Shown: one piece after another, positions 25,206 to 34,124 of the stretch
Numbering within the stretch: position 1 is the first letter of the stretch
Layout: each line of letters begins with the position of its first letter
Source: CAZICM01 sp964537685
GTDB taxonomy: Bacteria; Myxococcota_A; Polyangia; Polyangiales; Polyangiaceae
Direction: 5' to 3'
Length of the DNA stretch: 64,000 bases
Assembly: GCA_964537685.1 (NCBI GenBank)
Contig: CAZICM010000040.1
Location: 1-64,000 of the forward strand
Translations under genes and position numbers: made by a program
Notes under the pieces: model-generated
What the model was told of the DNA's origin: nothing
The model's database searches: none
What the model saw: only the letters and a program-made list of their open reading frames with translations

Positions 25206-26363
25206 ATGCCTACCCGTCCTTTCGCCTATTTTTCACCTGCAAACCCAAACCGAAGGCGAGCGCTTTCGCTGAGCGCGGCCCTTTCAATTGCCGCGGGCAC
25301 GCTGTATGCGGGCGCCTCTGGATGTGCGCCGACGGCGTTTACCTTTCAGGAAACGGACGATACGAGCTCGAGTTCATCGGCCACAAGCAATGGCACAACG
25401 ACTTCCTCGGGCGGCGGCGCGGGAGGCAGCGGCACTTCCACATCTGGAGGCGGCGCGGGCGCAACATCATCCTCGAGCAGCACCAGCGGAGCGCCCGAGA
25501 ATTGCCCGCCCAGTTATTCCTGTGCGCCTCCCATTCCACAAGGATGGACGGGATACGATATCATTTTGGTAGATCCCGCAGGAGGGCCTAAACCCGCATG
25601 TCCATTGGGCGATATGCCGCCCAAACTCAATGCTTCACCTGTTGCGCAAGCGCATACATGCACGGCCTGCGGCGGATGCAGCCGTATCAACGCGGGATGT
25701 ACATCGCCCGAAATGACCTGCTGGGTAGGCGCAAACGATTGCATGAATGGCTCGGCGACCACGTTCACGCCCGCATTAAATGCCGGATGTGTCAACGATA
25801 CGAACTTTATGGGGGGAGAAGGCACCCTGGCGGGCTGTAAAATCACGGCCAATGCGACGGTAAATAATCCGGGGCAGTGCGTGGTCAACAATGATGCAAC
25901 GCCTGTGAAACCCGGCACTTTTAATGAAGATGTTCATACCTGCGATGCCATTACGGGGCCTGTGTGCGGCACGAATAAAACCTGTGTGACTTCGCCTTTT
26001 GCTGGACAGCAAATTTGCGTTCATAAATCCGGCAGCGATGCTTGTCCGGCCGAATTTCCAAACAGCGTGCAGGCGTATGGCGGGGCCCTCGATACCAGGG
26101 ATTGCTCGGCGTGCGGCTGCGCGGCGATCACCGGGTGTTCAGGCGGAAAAATAACGGTTTACGATTTATTGGGCTGCGATGCGATGGGTGCGGCGGTCGT
26201 CATCGATAACAATGCATGCACGGCGGCGGATGCCTTATTCGATGTCTCGGCCGTGTCGTTTATGCACGAACTGGCAACGCCGATGGATCCTCAGCAATGC
26301 ACGGGCGGCAATCCCACCGGTTCTCTCATGCCCACAAGCCCGGTCAAATATTGCTGTCTATAA
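25206..26363 (+). CDS. Cys-rich lipoprotein with Ser/Gly linker
   Basis: 385 residues. A basic N-terminus (NRRRALSLSAALSIAAG) leads to a lipobox-like GASGC (Cys40), then about 55 residues of Ser, Thr, Gly and Asn linker, then a compact domain with many cysteines, several in CTACGGCSRINAGC, DCSACGCAAITGCSGG and the terminal KYCCL. Disulphide-bonded extracytoplasmic domain is the natural reading. Such tethered Cys-rich lipoproteins are abundant in Polyangia; I know no function for them. It is divergent from the MarR operon and convergent with chaC. Confidence 0.72.
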   Translation: MPTRPFAYFSPANPNRRRALSLSAALSIAAGTLYAGASGCAPTAFTFQETDDTSSSSSATSNGTTTSSGGGAGGSGTSTSGGGAGATSSSSSTSGAPENCPPSYSCAPPIPQGWTGYDIILVDPAGGPKPACPLGDMPPKLNASPVAQAHTCTACGGCSRINAGCTSPEMTCWVGANDCMNGSATTFTPALNAGCVNDTNFMGGEGTLAGCKITANATVNNPGQCVVNNDATPVKPGTFNEDVHTCDAITGPVCGTNKTCVTSPFAGQQICVHKSGSDACPAEFPNSVQAYGGALDTRDCSACGCAAITGCSGGKITVYDLLGCDAMGAAVVIDNNACTAADALFDVSAVSFMHELATPMDPQQCTGGNPTGSLMPTSPVKYCCL

Positions 26364-26400
26364 ATTATTTTCAATACAATTTCCAATACAATCCATTCAA

Positions 26401-26934
26401 TTAAAATTCATCGCGCCTCTGTTTTAGCCGGACGGCGATGCTTTGAATGTGCTCGTCCTCGATGCCATGTTCATCGAGGGCTTCCGATAATTTTAAAACA
26501 TATTCGATATTGGAGCCGCTGGGTCCGGTGGCACTTTCAATTTGGCGAATCATTTCATCGATTGGCGCACGACCGAGATGGTAGGGATTTTCAGGGGATG
26601 CAATCCAAGTGATGGCCCCGATGACCCGGGGCTCTTCGCCGTGGAGCTGAGCGGACACCCACACGCGCTCATATCCGCCCTGTTCCCGGTGATCGAGCAT
26701 TTGAAGAATGGGCTCGGCGTGTTTTTTATCAATACCATAGAGAAGTCCCCCACACTGAGCGCCCGGACGATGGAGCAAGGTCGCGACACGCCCTAATTTT
26801 TCGGGGGTTCCCCGGTGATCGGGCGAGCCTTGATCGAGCCTGCGCTCATAATCAAAAATCGTCGCGGGCTGCCTGATGCTGAAACCAAAGCCGGGGCGCC
26901 ATATCAGCGAGCCATATGCAAATATCCAGAGCAC
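26401..26934 (-). CDS. chaC: Gamma-glutamylcyclotransferase, ChaC-like
   Basis: 177 residues from a GTG at 26934 with AGGA 7 nt upstream. ChaC family hallmarks: FAYGSLIWRPGF (substrate loop YGSL), DQGSPDHRGTPEKLGRVATL, GLLYGI and the catalytic Glu in LDHREQGGYER. ChaC enzymes cleave glutathione to 5-oxoproline and Cys-Gly. It begins 9 nt after the TPR gene and is the last member of the ankyrin-TPR-ChaC run. Confidence 0.9.
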   Translation of the reverse strand: MLWIFAYGSLIWRPGFGFSIRQPATIFDYERRLDQGSPDHRGTPEKLGRVATLLHRPGAQCGGLLYGIDKKHAEPILQMLDHREQGGYERVWVSAQLHGEEPRVIGAITWIASPENPYHLGRAPIDEMIRQIESATGPSGSNIEYVLKLSEALDEHGIEDEHIQSIAVRLKQRRDEF

Positions 26935-26943
26935 CTTTCAATC

Positions 26944-28098
26944 CTATCGAGTTTTTGGCGTTTTTCCTTCGAGAGCATCGAGCTCATCGGTAACGGCTTT
27001 CACGCGGGGGTCGGTGGGATCGTTTTCCATGGCTTTTTCATAGGCAGAGCGGGCTTCTTTGTAATGGCCCTGCTGCGCCAGGGCATTGCCCAGGTTAATC
27101 CACGCGGTATTGAGTTTTGGATCAATTTGCAAAGCATCACGATAGAATGAAATGGCCTTGGCGAGGTCTTTTTTCAAATGAAAGGCATAGCCAAGATTGG
27201 AGCGGTAGGATGCTTTTTGAGGATTCGCGGCAACCGCCGCCTCCAGATGAGCGATGGCTTTATCGGGTTCGTTTTGAGCCAAATAAGCCGTCGCCAAATC
27301 GTTGCGGATGCGGGCATTTTCGGGCGCAAGCCGAACAGCCTGTTCATAGCTCTGAAGCGCGGGCTGAACGCGGCCCGCCGCAAGCAGCGCGGTGCCTAAA
27401 TTGGCCTTTCGGTCGGCATCGCCTGGAGCCAGTTCGGCGGCCCGGCTCAATTCATTCACGGCATCGTCCAGTTTGCCCAGGGCCAGGCATGCAACGCCCA
27501 GCGAGGAATGCGCCTCGGCATCGTTTGGAGCGAGAGATACCGCTGTTTTCAACGCATCGAGGGCTTCGGCGGCCCGGCCTTCCACCAAATAAGCCCGGCC
27601 CAATTCCAAGTGAGCGGGCGCATATGCGGCATCCAGGGCAAGGGCTTGTTTTAAATCTTTAATCGCAATTTGAAGGGTTTTGTTTTCAGGCGCGGCGCCG
27701 AATTCGCTGGGCACGTCGTCTTTGGATAGGCGGGCGCGCGCTCTGCCGACGAGAGGGGCCGGATCATTTTGATTTAATTGATAAGCATTTTGATAAAATT
27801 TTTCGGCGGCCTCGAAATCTCCGCGTTCAAAGGCCGAATCGCCTTGAGCCAGTTGCTGATCGGAAGCGGAATTCGTGCCTCGGGCGAGCCTCGAGGATGA
27901 GCTTTGGGCTGGAGGCGCAGCGCTATGGGCTGGAGGGGGAAGGCTGGCCGGGGCTGAATTTGAAGGGAATGGCTGTACATTCTCTTGGATTGAATGAGGA
28001 GCGGAAGCACAACCGGATTGCAAGGCCATCAACAGCCCGAACGAGACGGGCACCATTGCGCAGAAAATACCAAATATTCGAAAGGATGTATGGCTCAT
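26944..28098 (-). CDS. TPR-repeat lipoprotein
   Basis: 384 residues. Signal peptide with lipobox LQSGC (Cys30), a Pro/Ser/Ala-rich linker to about residue 80, then about eight tetratricopeptide repeats to the end (examples: GDFEAAEKFYQNAYQLNQND, PAHLELGRAYLVEGRAAEAL, AHSSLGVACLALGKLDDAV, AWINLGNALAQQGHYKEARS). A protein-interaction scaffold anchored to a membrane is likely. It overlaps the ankyrin gene by 4 bp (ATGA), so production of the two is coupled. Confidence 0.87.
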   Translation of the reverse strand: MSHTSFRIFGIFCAMVPVSFGLLMALQSGCASAPHSIQENVQPFPSNSAPASLPPPAHSAAPPAQSSSSRLARGTNSASDQQLAQGDSAFERGDFEAAEKFYQNAYQLNQNDPAPLVGRARARLSKDDVPSEFGAAPENKTLQIAIKDLKQALALDAAYAPAHLELGRAYLVEGRAAEALDALKTAVSLAPNDAEAHSSLGVACLALGKLDDAVNELSRAAELAPGDADRKANLGTALLAAGRVQPALQSYEQAVRLAPENARIRNDLATAYLAQNEPDKAIAHLEAAVAANPQKASYRSNLGYAFHLKKDLAKAISFYRDALQIDPKLNTAWINLGNALAQQGHYKEARSAYEKAMENDPTDPRVKAVTDELDALEGKTPKTR

Positions 28099-29675
28099 GG
28101 GGATATCCCCGCGGACGAATGTAATACAATGCCTTTTTGAGCGGCGATTTCCCTGAGATCGCGCTGATTGTCATCGATAATATCGGAGCGGGCTCCATGG
28201 GCGATAAGCCAATGAACGGCCTCTTGATGACCAGCCCACACGGCCGCAAACAAGGGCGTCCAGCCCAAATAATCCCTTTCTTGAAGGGCTTTTTGAGGAT
28301 CGGGCAATTTGGCGAAGAGCATTTCAAGAACGGGCACGAGCCCCTCTTTGGCGGCATTGTGAAAGAGCGTAGCGCCGGGACAGTTTTTATTGATATTGGC
28401 ACCCATTTCGATCAAATAGCAAGCGGCCTGGGCATGCCGGGAATCGATGGCCTCGCATAAAGCGCAAAGGCCAAAGATCTCTGCGTCCACCGGAATTCCG
28501 CGCTGCAAATGCTCCGCAATCAGCTTTGTCGATCCGGCCTCGGCGGACGCGACCATGGAATGCTCCGAGACCGCCGCTCCTCGCCCGAGCAGCCAAAGGG
28601 CAAGCTCCTCATGGCCTTGCGCCGCAGCGATGCATAAACCCGTGCGCCCTGAATCGCCGTGCTCTTGGGATTCAATATCAAAACCTTGATTCAACAGCAT
28701 TTCGCACAGCCAAAGAAGGCCGCCGCTGCACGCTGCAAACCAAATACAGCGGGGATGGCGTTTTGGATTTATAAGAGCACCGCGTTCGACCAGAAAACGG
28801 GCCAAGGCATCGTGTCCATTCAGAGCCGCGAAATAAAGCGGAGGATAAAAGCGCTGCCGCCCATTTACGGGAACTTTATGCTCCACCAAGAGGCGCGCGG
28901 TTTCGGGATCGGCCGCCGCACATAATGCGCTGAGACGGCCTTTAGGCATTGGATTTGCACCGTATTGAAGAAACAATCGAACCAATTCGGGCTGTTTTTT
29001 TCCGGCGGCAATATGGAGAGGCGACTCCATAAAATAGGCATTGGGATCGGCGCCGCGTTCGAGCAATTGCCGGACTTGTTCAATATCGCCCAGTTCAGCC
29101 GCGCGAAACAATGAGCCTGGCACCGGTGTTTTATCGCCTTCTTCATGAGACGCATTGCGATCTTGGGCACAGGGCCGAAGGCGAGTGCGCGCCCAATCAA
29201 AGCTGCTCGTGTGAGGGACAAAATAGGGGCTTTTTAATTGGAGACCGCAGTATTTTAAGGCTTCGACCAGCACATCTTCGGCGCCCTTTTTGATGCGGCG
29301 GCCCGTGGCCCGGATACGAACGCCTTTTTTGCCAAATAGAAAAACGCGATCAGGCTCTTTAGGAGCGGCTCCACACACATATGCCATTTCATAATCAATA
29401 TCGCCTCCCCACATTTGGCACCGGTAAAGTACGATTGGCGTTTCAATCGCCAGCGCAAGCTCTTTTAAGGCCCGGAGCACGCCTTGGGGCGGCGCCTCGC
29501 GAATATCCGCGCCCAGGGATTCAAGCAATTCAATCGGCGTGAATGCAATATCGGCCCCCGCAGGATGAAAAGACCACAAGGCATCCCAGGGAATTTCAGG
29601 GTCTTTATGGCCGTCGGGAGGTCCAAAGCGGGGAATTGGCCAACAGTCCTCCAGGCGGAAGGCCATGCGCTCCAT
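28095..29675 (-). CDS. Ankyrin-repeat protein with unknown N-terminal domain
   Basis: 526 residues if the ATG at 29675 is used; TTG at 29696 and ATG at 29666 are alternatives and none has a good ribosome binding site. Residues 1-180 form a domain I cannot name (ALWSFHPAGADIAFTPIELL, VYVCG-like AYVCGAAPKEPDRVFLF, FVPHTSSFDWARTRLRP). From about 185 onward there are about nine ankyrin repeats, such as ELGDIEQVRQLLERGADPNA, ESPLHIAAGKKQPELVRLFL and GWTPLFAAVWAGHQEAVHWL. An open frame upstream (29802 down to 29605, different frame) could be a lost N-terminus (see findings). Between 29697 and the end of spoVR is 156 bp with a small AT-rich hairpin (29830-29849) and no gene I can support. Confidence 0.8.
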   Translation of the reverse strand: MERMAFRLEDCWPIPRFGPPDGHKDPEIPWDALWSFHPAGADIAFTPIELLESLGADIREAPPQGVLRALKELALAIETPIVLYRCQMWGGDIDYEMAYVCGAAPKEPDRVFLFGKKGVRIRATGRRIKKGAEDVLVEALKYCGLQLKSPYFVPHTSSFDWARTRLRPCAQDRNASHEEGDKTPVPGSLFRAAELGDIEQVRQLLERGADPNAYFMESPLHIAAGKKQPELVRLFLQYGANPMPKGRLSALCAAADPETARLLVEHKVPVNGRQRFYPPLYFAALNGHDALARFLVERGALINPKRHPRCIWFAACSGGLLWLCEMLLNQGFDIESQEHGDSGRTGLCIAAAQGHEELALWLLGRGAAVSEHSMVASAEAGSTKLIAEHLQRGIPVDAEIFGLCALCEAIDSRHAQAACYLIEMGANINKNCPGATLFHNAAKEGLVPVLEMLFAKLPDPQKALQERDYLGWTPLFAAVWAGHQEAVHWLIAHGARSDIIDDNQRDLREIAAQKGIVLHSSAGISP

Positions 29676-29852
29676 ATTGATCAAATTGAGTGTCAATCTC
29701 CTGAATATGACACAGCGCAGGCCCGAGCAGGGGATGGTCTTTTAGAATGGCCATGGATTTGGCAGTACAGCGGGCATAGAGAATGCTGGCAAACCAAGCC
29801 ATTGGATTTCTTTGTTTTCTACTTCATCAAATTGTTTAAAAACACAATTGAT

Positions 29853-31412
29853 TCACATTTTAAATGAAGTCATCGAATGCTCCTTGCCATCGAAGCGGAG
29901 GAGCACGGGTTTATTTTCGAGGCGGGTGGCGATGGCGGCGGGGCGTTTCCATACCCGCACCAAGGCGGCCAGGGTTTCCTTCGCGTAATCCACCTTTAAA
30001 TCCATGCCGATATGCGCATGTTCCAGCAGGAGCTCACCCCGGTTTGCATAATTGGAATCCACAACGCGGATGACCGGATCGCCGAAATTGGTCAATTGAA
30101 ATAAAAGCTTTTCTTTTACGGCTTTAAATTCACGGCTTTCGATTTCATAACGATCGTTTCTGCCGGAAAATCCAAAGGTATACATCTTTTGTTCGATCAC
30201 AAATTCAGGCGTGAGAAACTCATCGATAAACGTTACATCGTTGTAAAGCGTGCGCACCTGAAAGATTTTCTCGCGCCCGAGCCCTAGGCGCATATCCCAA
30301 TTGTTTTTCTCATCTAAATCGTCGCATTCTTCCCACGCGCGGCCAAAACAGCCCCTGTTCCACCGATCTTCAATGTGACGATAGAGTTCGACGCCAATTT
30401 TATAGGGATTTAATTGCCCTTTACCGGATGCCATGACGCTTGCATTCCGATCGGCATAATCAATAATTTCATCGGCTCCCAGGATGCGCTCGGTCATCAT
30501 TTTGGAATGCCAATATGCGGCCCAGCCCTCGTTCATAATTTTGGTCTGGCGCTGGGGTACAAAATAATAAGCCTCATCGCGGATGACTTCGAGCACATCC
30601 CTTTCCCAGCGCTCAAGCGGCGCGTGATCCAATAGAAATTGAAGGATATCCCGCTCAGGCCGCTCGGGCACTTTGCGCTCGGCGGGACGGGCTTGTTCCA
30701 TTTTCTTTTTCTTGGCCTCTAAATATTCTTCCGGATTGATAAACGAATCCATGTATTCCTTCGCAGCCAGCCGGGGGACTTCCATGGGGGGCTCGTCTTC
30801 GCCGCTCGGTGTTTGCGCGGGTTTTCCGGTGAATGGCCGCCAAGGATCGATAAGATTTTCGAGGGACAAACAATAATCGATAAATTGTTCGACTTTATTG
30901 ATGCCGTGGCGCTCGATATGCCTTGAAATACGGGCGCCATGATTGGCCATTTTATCGATCCAGCGCCGGTCCGGATCGTATCCAGGGGCTTTTTTAATGG
31001 GATCGATTAAAGGGCCGCTTTGATCTAAATCGGTCGCGCGGAAGCAAAAATTATTTTTAAAGAAATCCACATGGCCATACACATGCGCCATAACGAGTTT
31101 CTGCTCTGTCAATGAATTGCCTTCGAGCAAATAGGCATAGGAAGGATTGTTGTTGATGACCATCTCATAGATTTTGGAGAGGCCATATTCATAGCTTTTT
31201 GAAAGCTGCTCGTATTCCATGCCAAAGCGCCAATGGGGATAGCGGCTGGGAAAGCCTCCATAGGCGGCTATTTCATTCATTTGGTCATAGGTGAGCATTT
31301 CAAAAATAACAGGGAAGAATTGCAGCCCATAATCGCGGGCGGCCTTTTCAACCCTATCCTGCTCGGTCCGCAAATACCGGGGAAGGGCCGTGTTCAGCGC
31401 GAATTTGCTCAT
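29853..31412 (-). CDS. spoVR: SpoVR-family protein
   Basis: 519 residues from the ATG at 31412. SpoVR hallmarks: YGLQFFPVIFEMLTYDQMNE, YPHWRFGMEYEQLSKSYEYG, IYEMVINNNPSYAYLLEGNS, MAHVYGHVDFFKNN and ILQFLLDHAPLERWERDVLEVIRDEAYYFVPQ (quoted in parts), then TKIMNEGWAAYWHSKMM. The family is widespread in non-sporulating bacteria as YcgB; its biochemistry is unknown. It usually lies with a DUF444 protein (directly upstream here, 10-nt gap) and the kinase PrkA. No prkA is in the window. Confidence 0.95.
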   Translation of the reverse strand: MSKFALNTALPRYLRTEQDRVEKAARDYGLQFFPVIFEMLTYDQMNEIAAYGGFPSRYPHWRFGMEYEQLSKSYEYGLSKIYEMVINNNPSYAYLLEGNSLTEQKLVMAHVYGHVDFFKNNFCFRATDLDQSGPLIDPIKKAPGYDPDRRWIDKMANHGARISRHIERHGINKVEQFIDYCLSLENLIDPWRPFTGKPAQTPSGEDEPPMEVPRLAAKEYMDSFINPEEYLEAKKKKMEQARPAERKVPERPERDILQFLLDHAPLERWERDVLEVIRDEAYYFVPQRQTKIMNEGWAAYWHSKMMTERILGADEIIDYADRNASVMASGKGQLNPYKIGVELYRHIEDRWNRGCFGRAWEECDDLDEKNNWDMRLGLGREKIFQVRTLYNDVTFIDEFLTPEFVIEQKMYTFGFSGRNDRYEIESREFKAVKEKLLFQLTNFGDPVIRVVDSNYANRGELLLEHAHIGMDLKVDYAKETLAALVRVWKRPAAIATRLENKPVLLRFDGKEHSMTSFKM

Positions 31413-31422
31413 CGCTCGCCTC

Positions 31423-32535
31423 TTATTTTCCCTTGCCGAGAAAATCTTTAATGCTTCCGACAATGGCGTCTTTGCCGGGGATTTCGCTGACAACCACCCG
31501 ATCGTCTTTCGCGAAATGCTCGCGCAGGTCTTTGATGAATTGCCCCGATCCATAAGGGCTTTCTACCTGGCCATAGGCAAACATATTGACGCTGGGAAGA
31601 ATTTGTTTTCGTAGGATATCAACACAATTTAATGTGTCGTCCATCGACCAGTTATCGCCGTCGGAAAAATGGAAGGGATAAATATTCCATTCGCTGGCCG
31701 GATAATCGGCGGCCATGATCTGGGCGCATAATTTATAGGCGCTGGAGATCATTGTTCCGCCGGATTCCCGCGTATGAAAAAAGGTGTCGCGATCGACTTC
31801 GCGCGCCGTGGCATCGTGAATAATAAAGCGGGATTCAATTCCTTTGTATTGCTTGTTGAGCCAGGCGTCGAGCCAAAACGATTCAATGCGGACGATCTCT
31901 TTTTGTTCGTCCCCCATAGAGCCGGAAACATCCATCATATAAATAATGACCGCATTGGCGATAGGTTCGTTGATTATCTTCCAAGAGCGGTATCGTTTGT
32001 CGTCGGGAACGGGCACAACCACGGGCCGATCGCTGCGGAATGTGCCGCTGGCAATCATTCTTTTTAAGGCTTCGCGATAGGTTCTCTTGAAATGGCGGAG
32101 CGATTCAGGCCCTACCCTCCGAATGCCCGAATACCGATCGTGGGCGTCAGAAATCTTGCTTTTGCCCTTATTTTGAATGTCAGGCAGCTCGAGCTCTTCG
32201 CCCAGAATATCCGCGAGCTCATCCAAAGTTACATCGACTTCCAGCGCATGCTCGCCCGCGTCTTTGCCCGCTTTGCCCTGGCCATCCTTGCCTTTTTCCG
32301 TATCGCCGCCAAGGGGATCGCCCGGCTTGCCTTCCCCCTGTCCAACACCGCCCTTTTGTTTATCGCCAAAAATAAAGCGGGGAATATCAATTTGCGGAAT
32401 GGGAATGGAGACCAAATCCTTTCCCTTGCGCCCAATCAATTCACCTTGGGCAATATAGCGGCGCAAGTTTTGGCGAATTTTTCCGCGGATGATTTGCCGA
32501 AAACGGCCGTGATCCTGGTCGATTTTGAGCGACAC
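31423..32535 (-). CDS. YhbH/YeaH-family protein (DUF444)
   Basis: 370 residues from a GTG at 32535. DUF444 features: N-terminal DHGRFRQIIRGKIRQNLRRYI, IPQIDIPRFIFGD, a Gly/Asp-rich charged linker, YSGIRRVGPESLRHFKRTYREAL and a VWA-like module with an intact MIDAS MMDVSGSMG, FIIHDATAREVDRDTFFHTRESGGTMISSAYKL (in parts). YeaH is co-expressed with the kinase YeaG/PrkA and the SpoVR homologue in stationary phase and nitrogen stress in enterobacteria; its action is unknown. It begins 39 nt after the carboxyltransferase gene on the same strand. Confidence 0.93.
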   Translation of the reverse strand: MSLKIDQDHGRFRQIIRGKIRQNLRRYIAQGELIGRKGKDLVSIPIPQIDIPRFIFGDKQKGGVGQGEGKPGDPLGGDTEKGKDGQGKAGKDAGEHALEVDVTLDELADILGEELELPDIQNKGKSKISDAHDRYSGIRRVGPESLRHFKRTYREALKRMIASGTFRSDRPVVVPVPDDKRYRSWKIINEPIANAVIIYMMDVSGSMGDEQKEIVRIESFWLDAWLNKQYKGIESRFIIHDATAREVDRDTFFHTRESGGTMISSAYKLCAQIMAADYPASEWNIYPFHFSDGDNWSMDDTLNCVDILRKQILPSVNMFAYGQVESPYGSGQFIKDLREHFAKDDRVVVSEIPGKDAIVGSIKDFLGKGK

Positions 32536-32574
32536 GGGCCGAGCATAGCAGATCGCACAGCGGCGCGATCGGGC

Positions 32575-34107
32575 CTAGACAGGAGGGACCAAATGTTTCT
32601 TGCGCGGCCGTTCTTCGCGCTTGCCTTCATATCGATCGAATCGTTTGGCAATCTCGCGCCGCAAATCGGTGCTCGGTACAATCGCATCGACAACCAATTC
32701 AGCGCCGAGTTTGATTAAATCGATGTCCGCGCGGTATTCGTCGCGAAGCTTTTGAACGAGGGCATCTCTTTCGGGGCCCTCGGCAATTGCATGAATTTTA
32801 TTGTAAAAGACCGCATTCACGGCCGCGTTGGGCCCCATAACGGCAATGGATGCGGAGGGCAATGCAATGCAGGCGTCGGGAGCAAAGGCGGGGCCGCACA
32901 TCGCATACAGGCCGGCTCCATAGGCTTTGCGCACAATGACCGAAAGCTTGGGAACCGTGGCTTCGCTGACGGCGGCAATCATTTTCGCGCCCGCCCGGAT
33001 AATGCCCTGTTTTTCGACAACGGTTCCAATCATAAATCCAGGAACGTCGGCCAAATATAAAAGGGGAATATTAAATGCGTCGCAGAGCCAAATAAATCGG
33101 GCGGCCTTGTCGGCGGAATCGACGAAAAGCACGCCGCCCTTGTATTTAGGCTGATTGGCAACGATACCGACCACGCGGCCTTCAATGCGGCAAAAACCCG
33201 TGACGATTTCTTTGGCGTAGAGCTTTTTGATTTCGACAAATGTGCCTTCATCAATAATAGCGTTAATCACAGCCATTATATCGAATGGCTTGTTTTCATC
33301 GGGCGGAATCACGCTTTCAAGTGGAGGCTGGTCGGCCTTGGGCGGATGCGGGTTGAAGCGCGGCGGGGCCTCGTCGCAATTCTTGGGCATGAGCGCGAAG
33401 TAGCGCTTGGCAAAGGCGATGGCTTCTTCCTCGGTCTTTACGAGCACATCGCCGCAGCCCGATTCAGAACAGTGCATGCGGGCTCCGCCCAGCTCTTCAA
33501 GCGTGACTTTTTCACCGATGACCATTTCAGCCATGCGGGGCGAGCCGAGATACATGCTGGCGTTTTTGTCGACCATCACGACGATGTCGCAAAACGCGGG
33601 AATATAGGCTCCGCCGGCCGCCGAAGGACCGAACAAAAGGCAGATCTGGGGCACCATGCCCGAGAGCGCGACCTCGTTGTAGAAAATGCGTCCCGCGCCT
33701 CTTCGCCCAGGAAACATTTCAATTTGATCGGTGATGCGCGCGCCCGCGGAGTCGACCAAATAAAACAGCGGGCAGCGAAGGCTTTGAGCCGTCTCTTGGA
33801 TGCGAAGAATTTTTTCGACGGTGCGCCGTCCCCAACTGCCCGCCTTCACCGTTGAGTCATTGGCCATCACGCAAACGATGCGGCCGTCGATCGTTCCCGT
33901 GCCGATCACCACGCCGTCGGCGGGAAGTTCGGGATCGAGCGCATTCGCGAAGGCGCTGTCTTCGATGAAGCTGGCCTCGTCGAGCAGAAGCTCGATGCGC
34001 TTGCGCGCGAAGAGCTTGCCCTGTTCAGAATTCTTTTCGTGATATTTGCGCGCACCGCCCTGCTCGATGCGCGCGAGCTCTTGCCGGATTTGCTTGTCGG
34101 ACGACAT
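32575..34107 (-). CDS. Acyl-CoA carboxylase carboxyltransferase (beta) subunit, second copy
   Basis: 510 residues. Both halves of the carboxyltransferase fold are intact: KLFARKRIELLLDEASF, VCVMANDSTVKAGSWG, LVDSAGARITDQ, GPSAAGGAYIPAFCDI, VGIVANQPKYKGGVLFVDSADKAARFIWL, LADVPGFMIGT and RKAYGAGLYAMCGPAFAPD (quoted in parts). It is only moderately similar by eye to the 21270-22838 protein. No biotin carboxylase or carrier partner lies nearby. It is flanked by VWA-type genes on both sides, an unusual context; the position between them may be incidental. It starts 17 nt after the CoxE-like gene. Confidence 0.92.
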   Translation of the reverse strand: MSSDKQIRQELARIEQGGARKYHEKNSEQGKLFARKRIELLLDEASFIEDSAFANALDPELPADGVVIGTGTIDGRIVCVMANDSTVKAGSWGRRTVEKILRIQETAQSLRCPLFYLVDSAGARITDQIEMFPGRRGAGRIFYNEVALSGMVPQICLLFGPSAAGGAYIPAFCDIVVMVDKNASMYLGSPRMAEMVIGEKVTLEELGGARMHCSESGCGDVLVKTEEEAIAFAKRYFALMPKNCDEAPPRFNPHPPKADQPPLESVIPPDENKPFDIMAVINAIIDEGTFVEIKKLYAKEIVTGFCRIEGRVVGIVANQPKYKGGVLFVDSADKAARFIWLCDAFNIPLLYLADVPGFMIGTVVEKQGIIRAGAKMIAAVSEATVPKLSVIVRKAYGAGLYAMCGPAFAPDACIALPSASIAVMGPNAAVNAVFYNKIHAIAEGPERDALVQKLRDEYRADIDLIKLGAELVVDAIVPSTDLRREIAKRFDRYEGKREERPRKKHLVPPV

Positions 34108-34124
34108 GAGTGCACCGGATAGCG

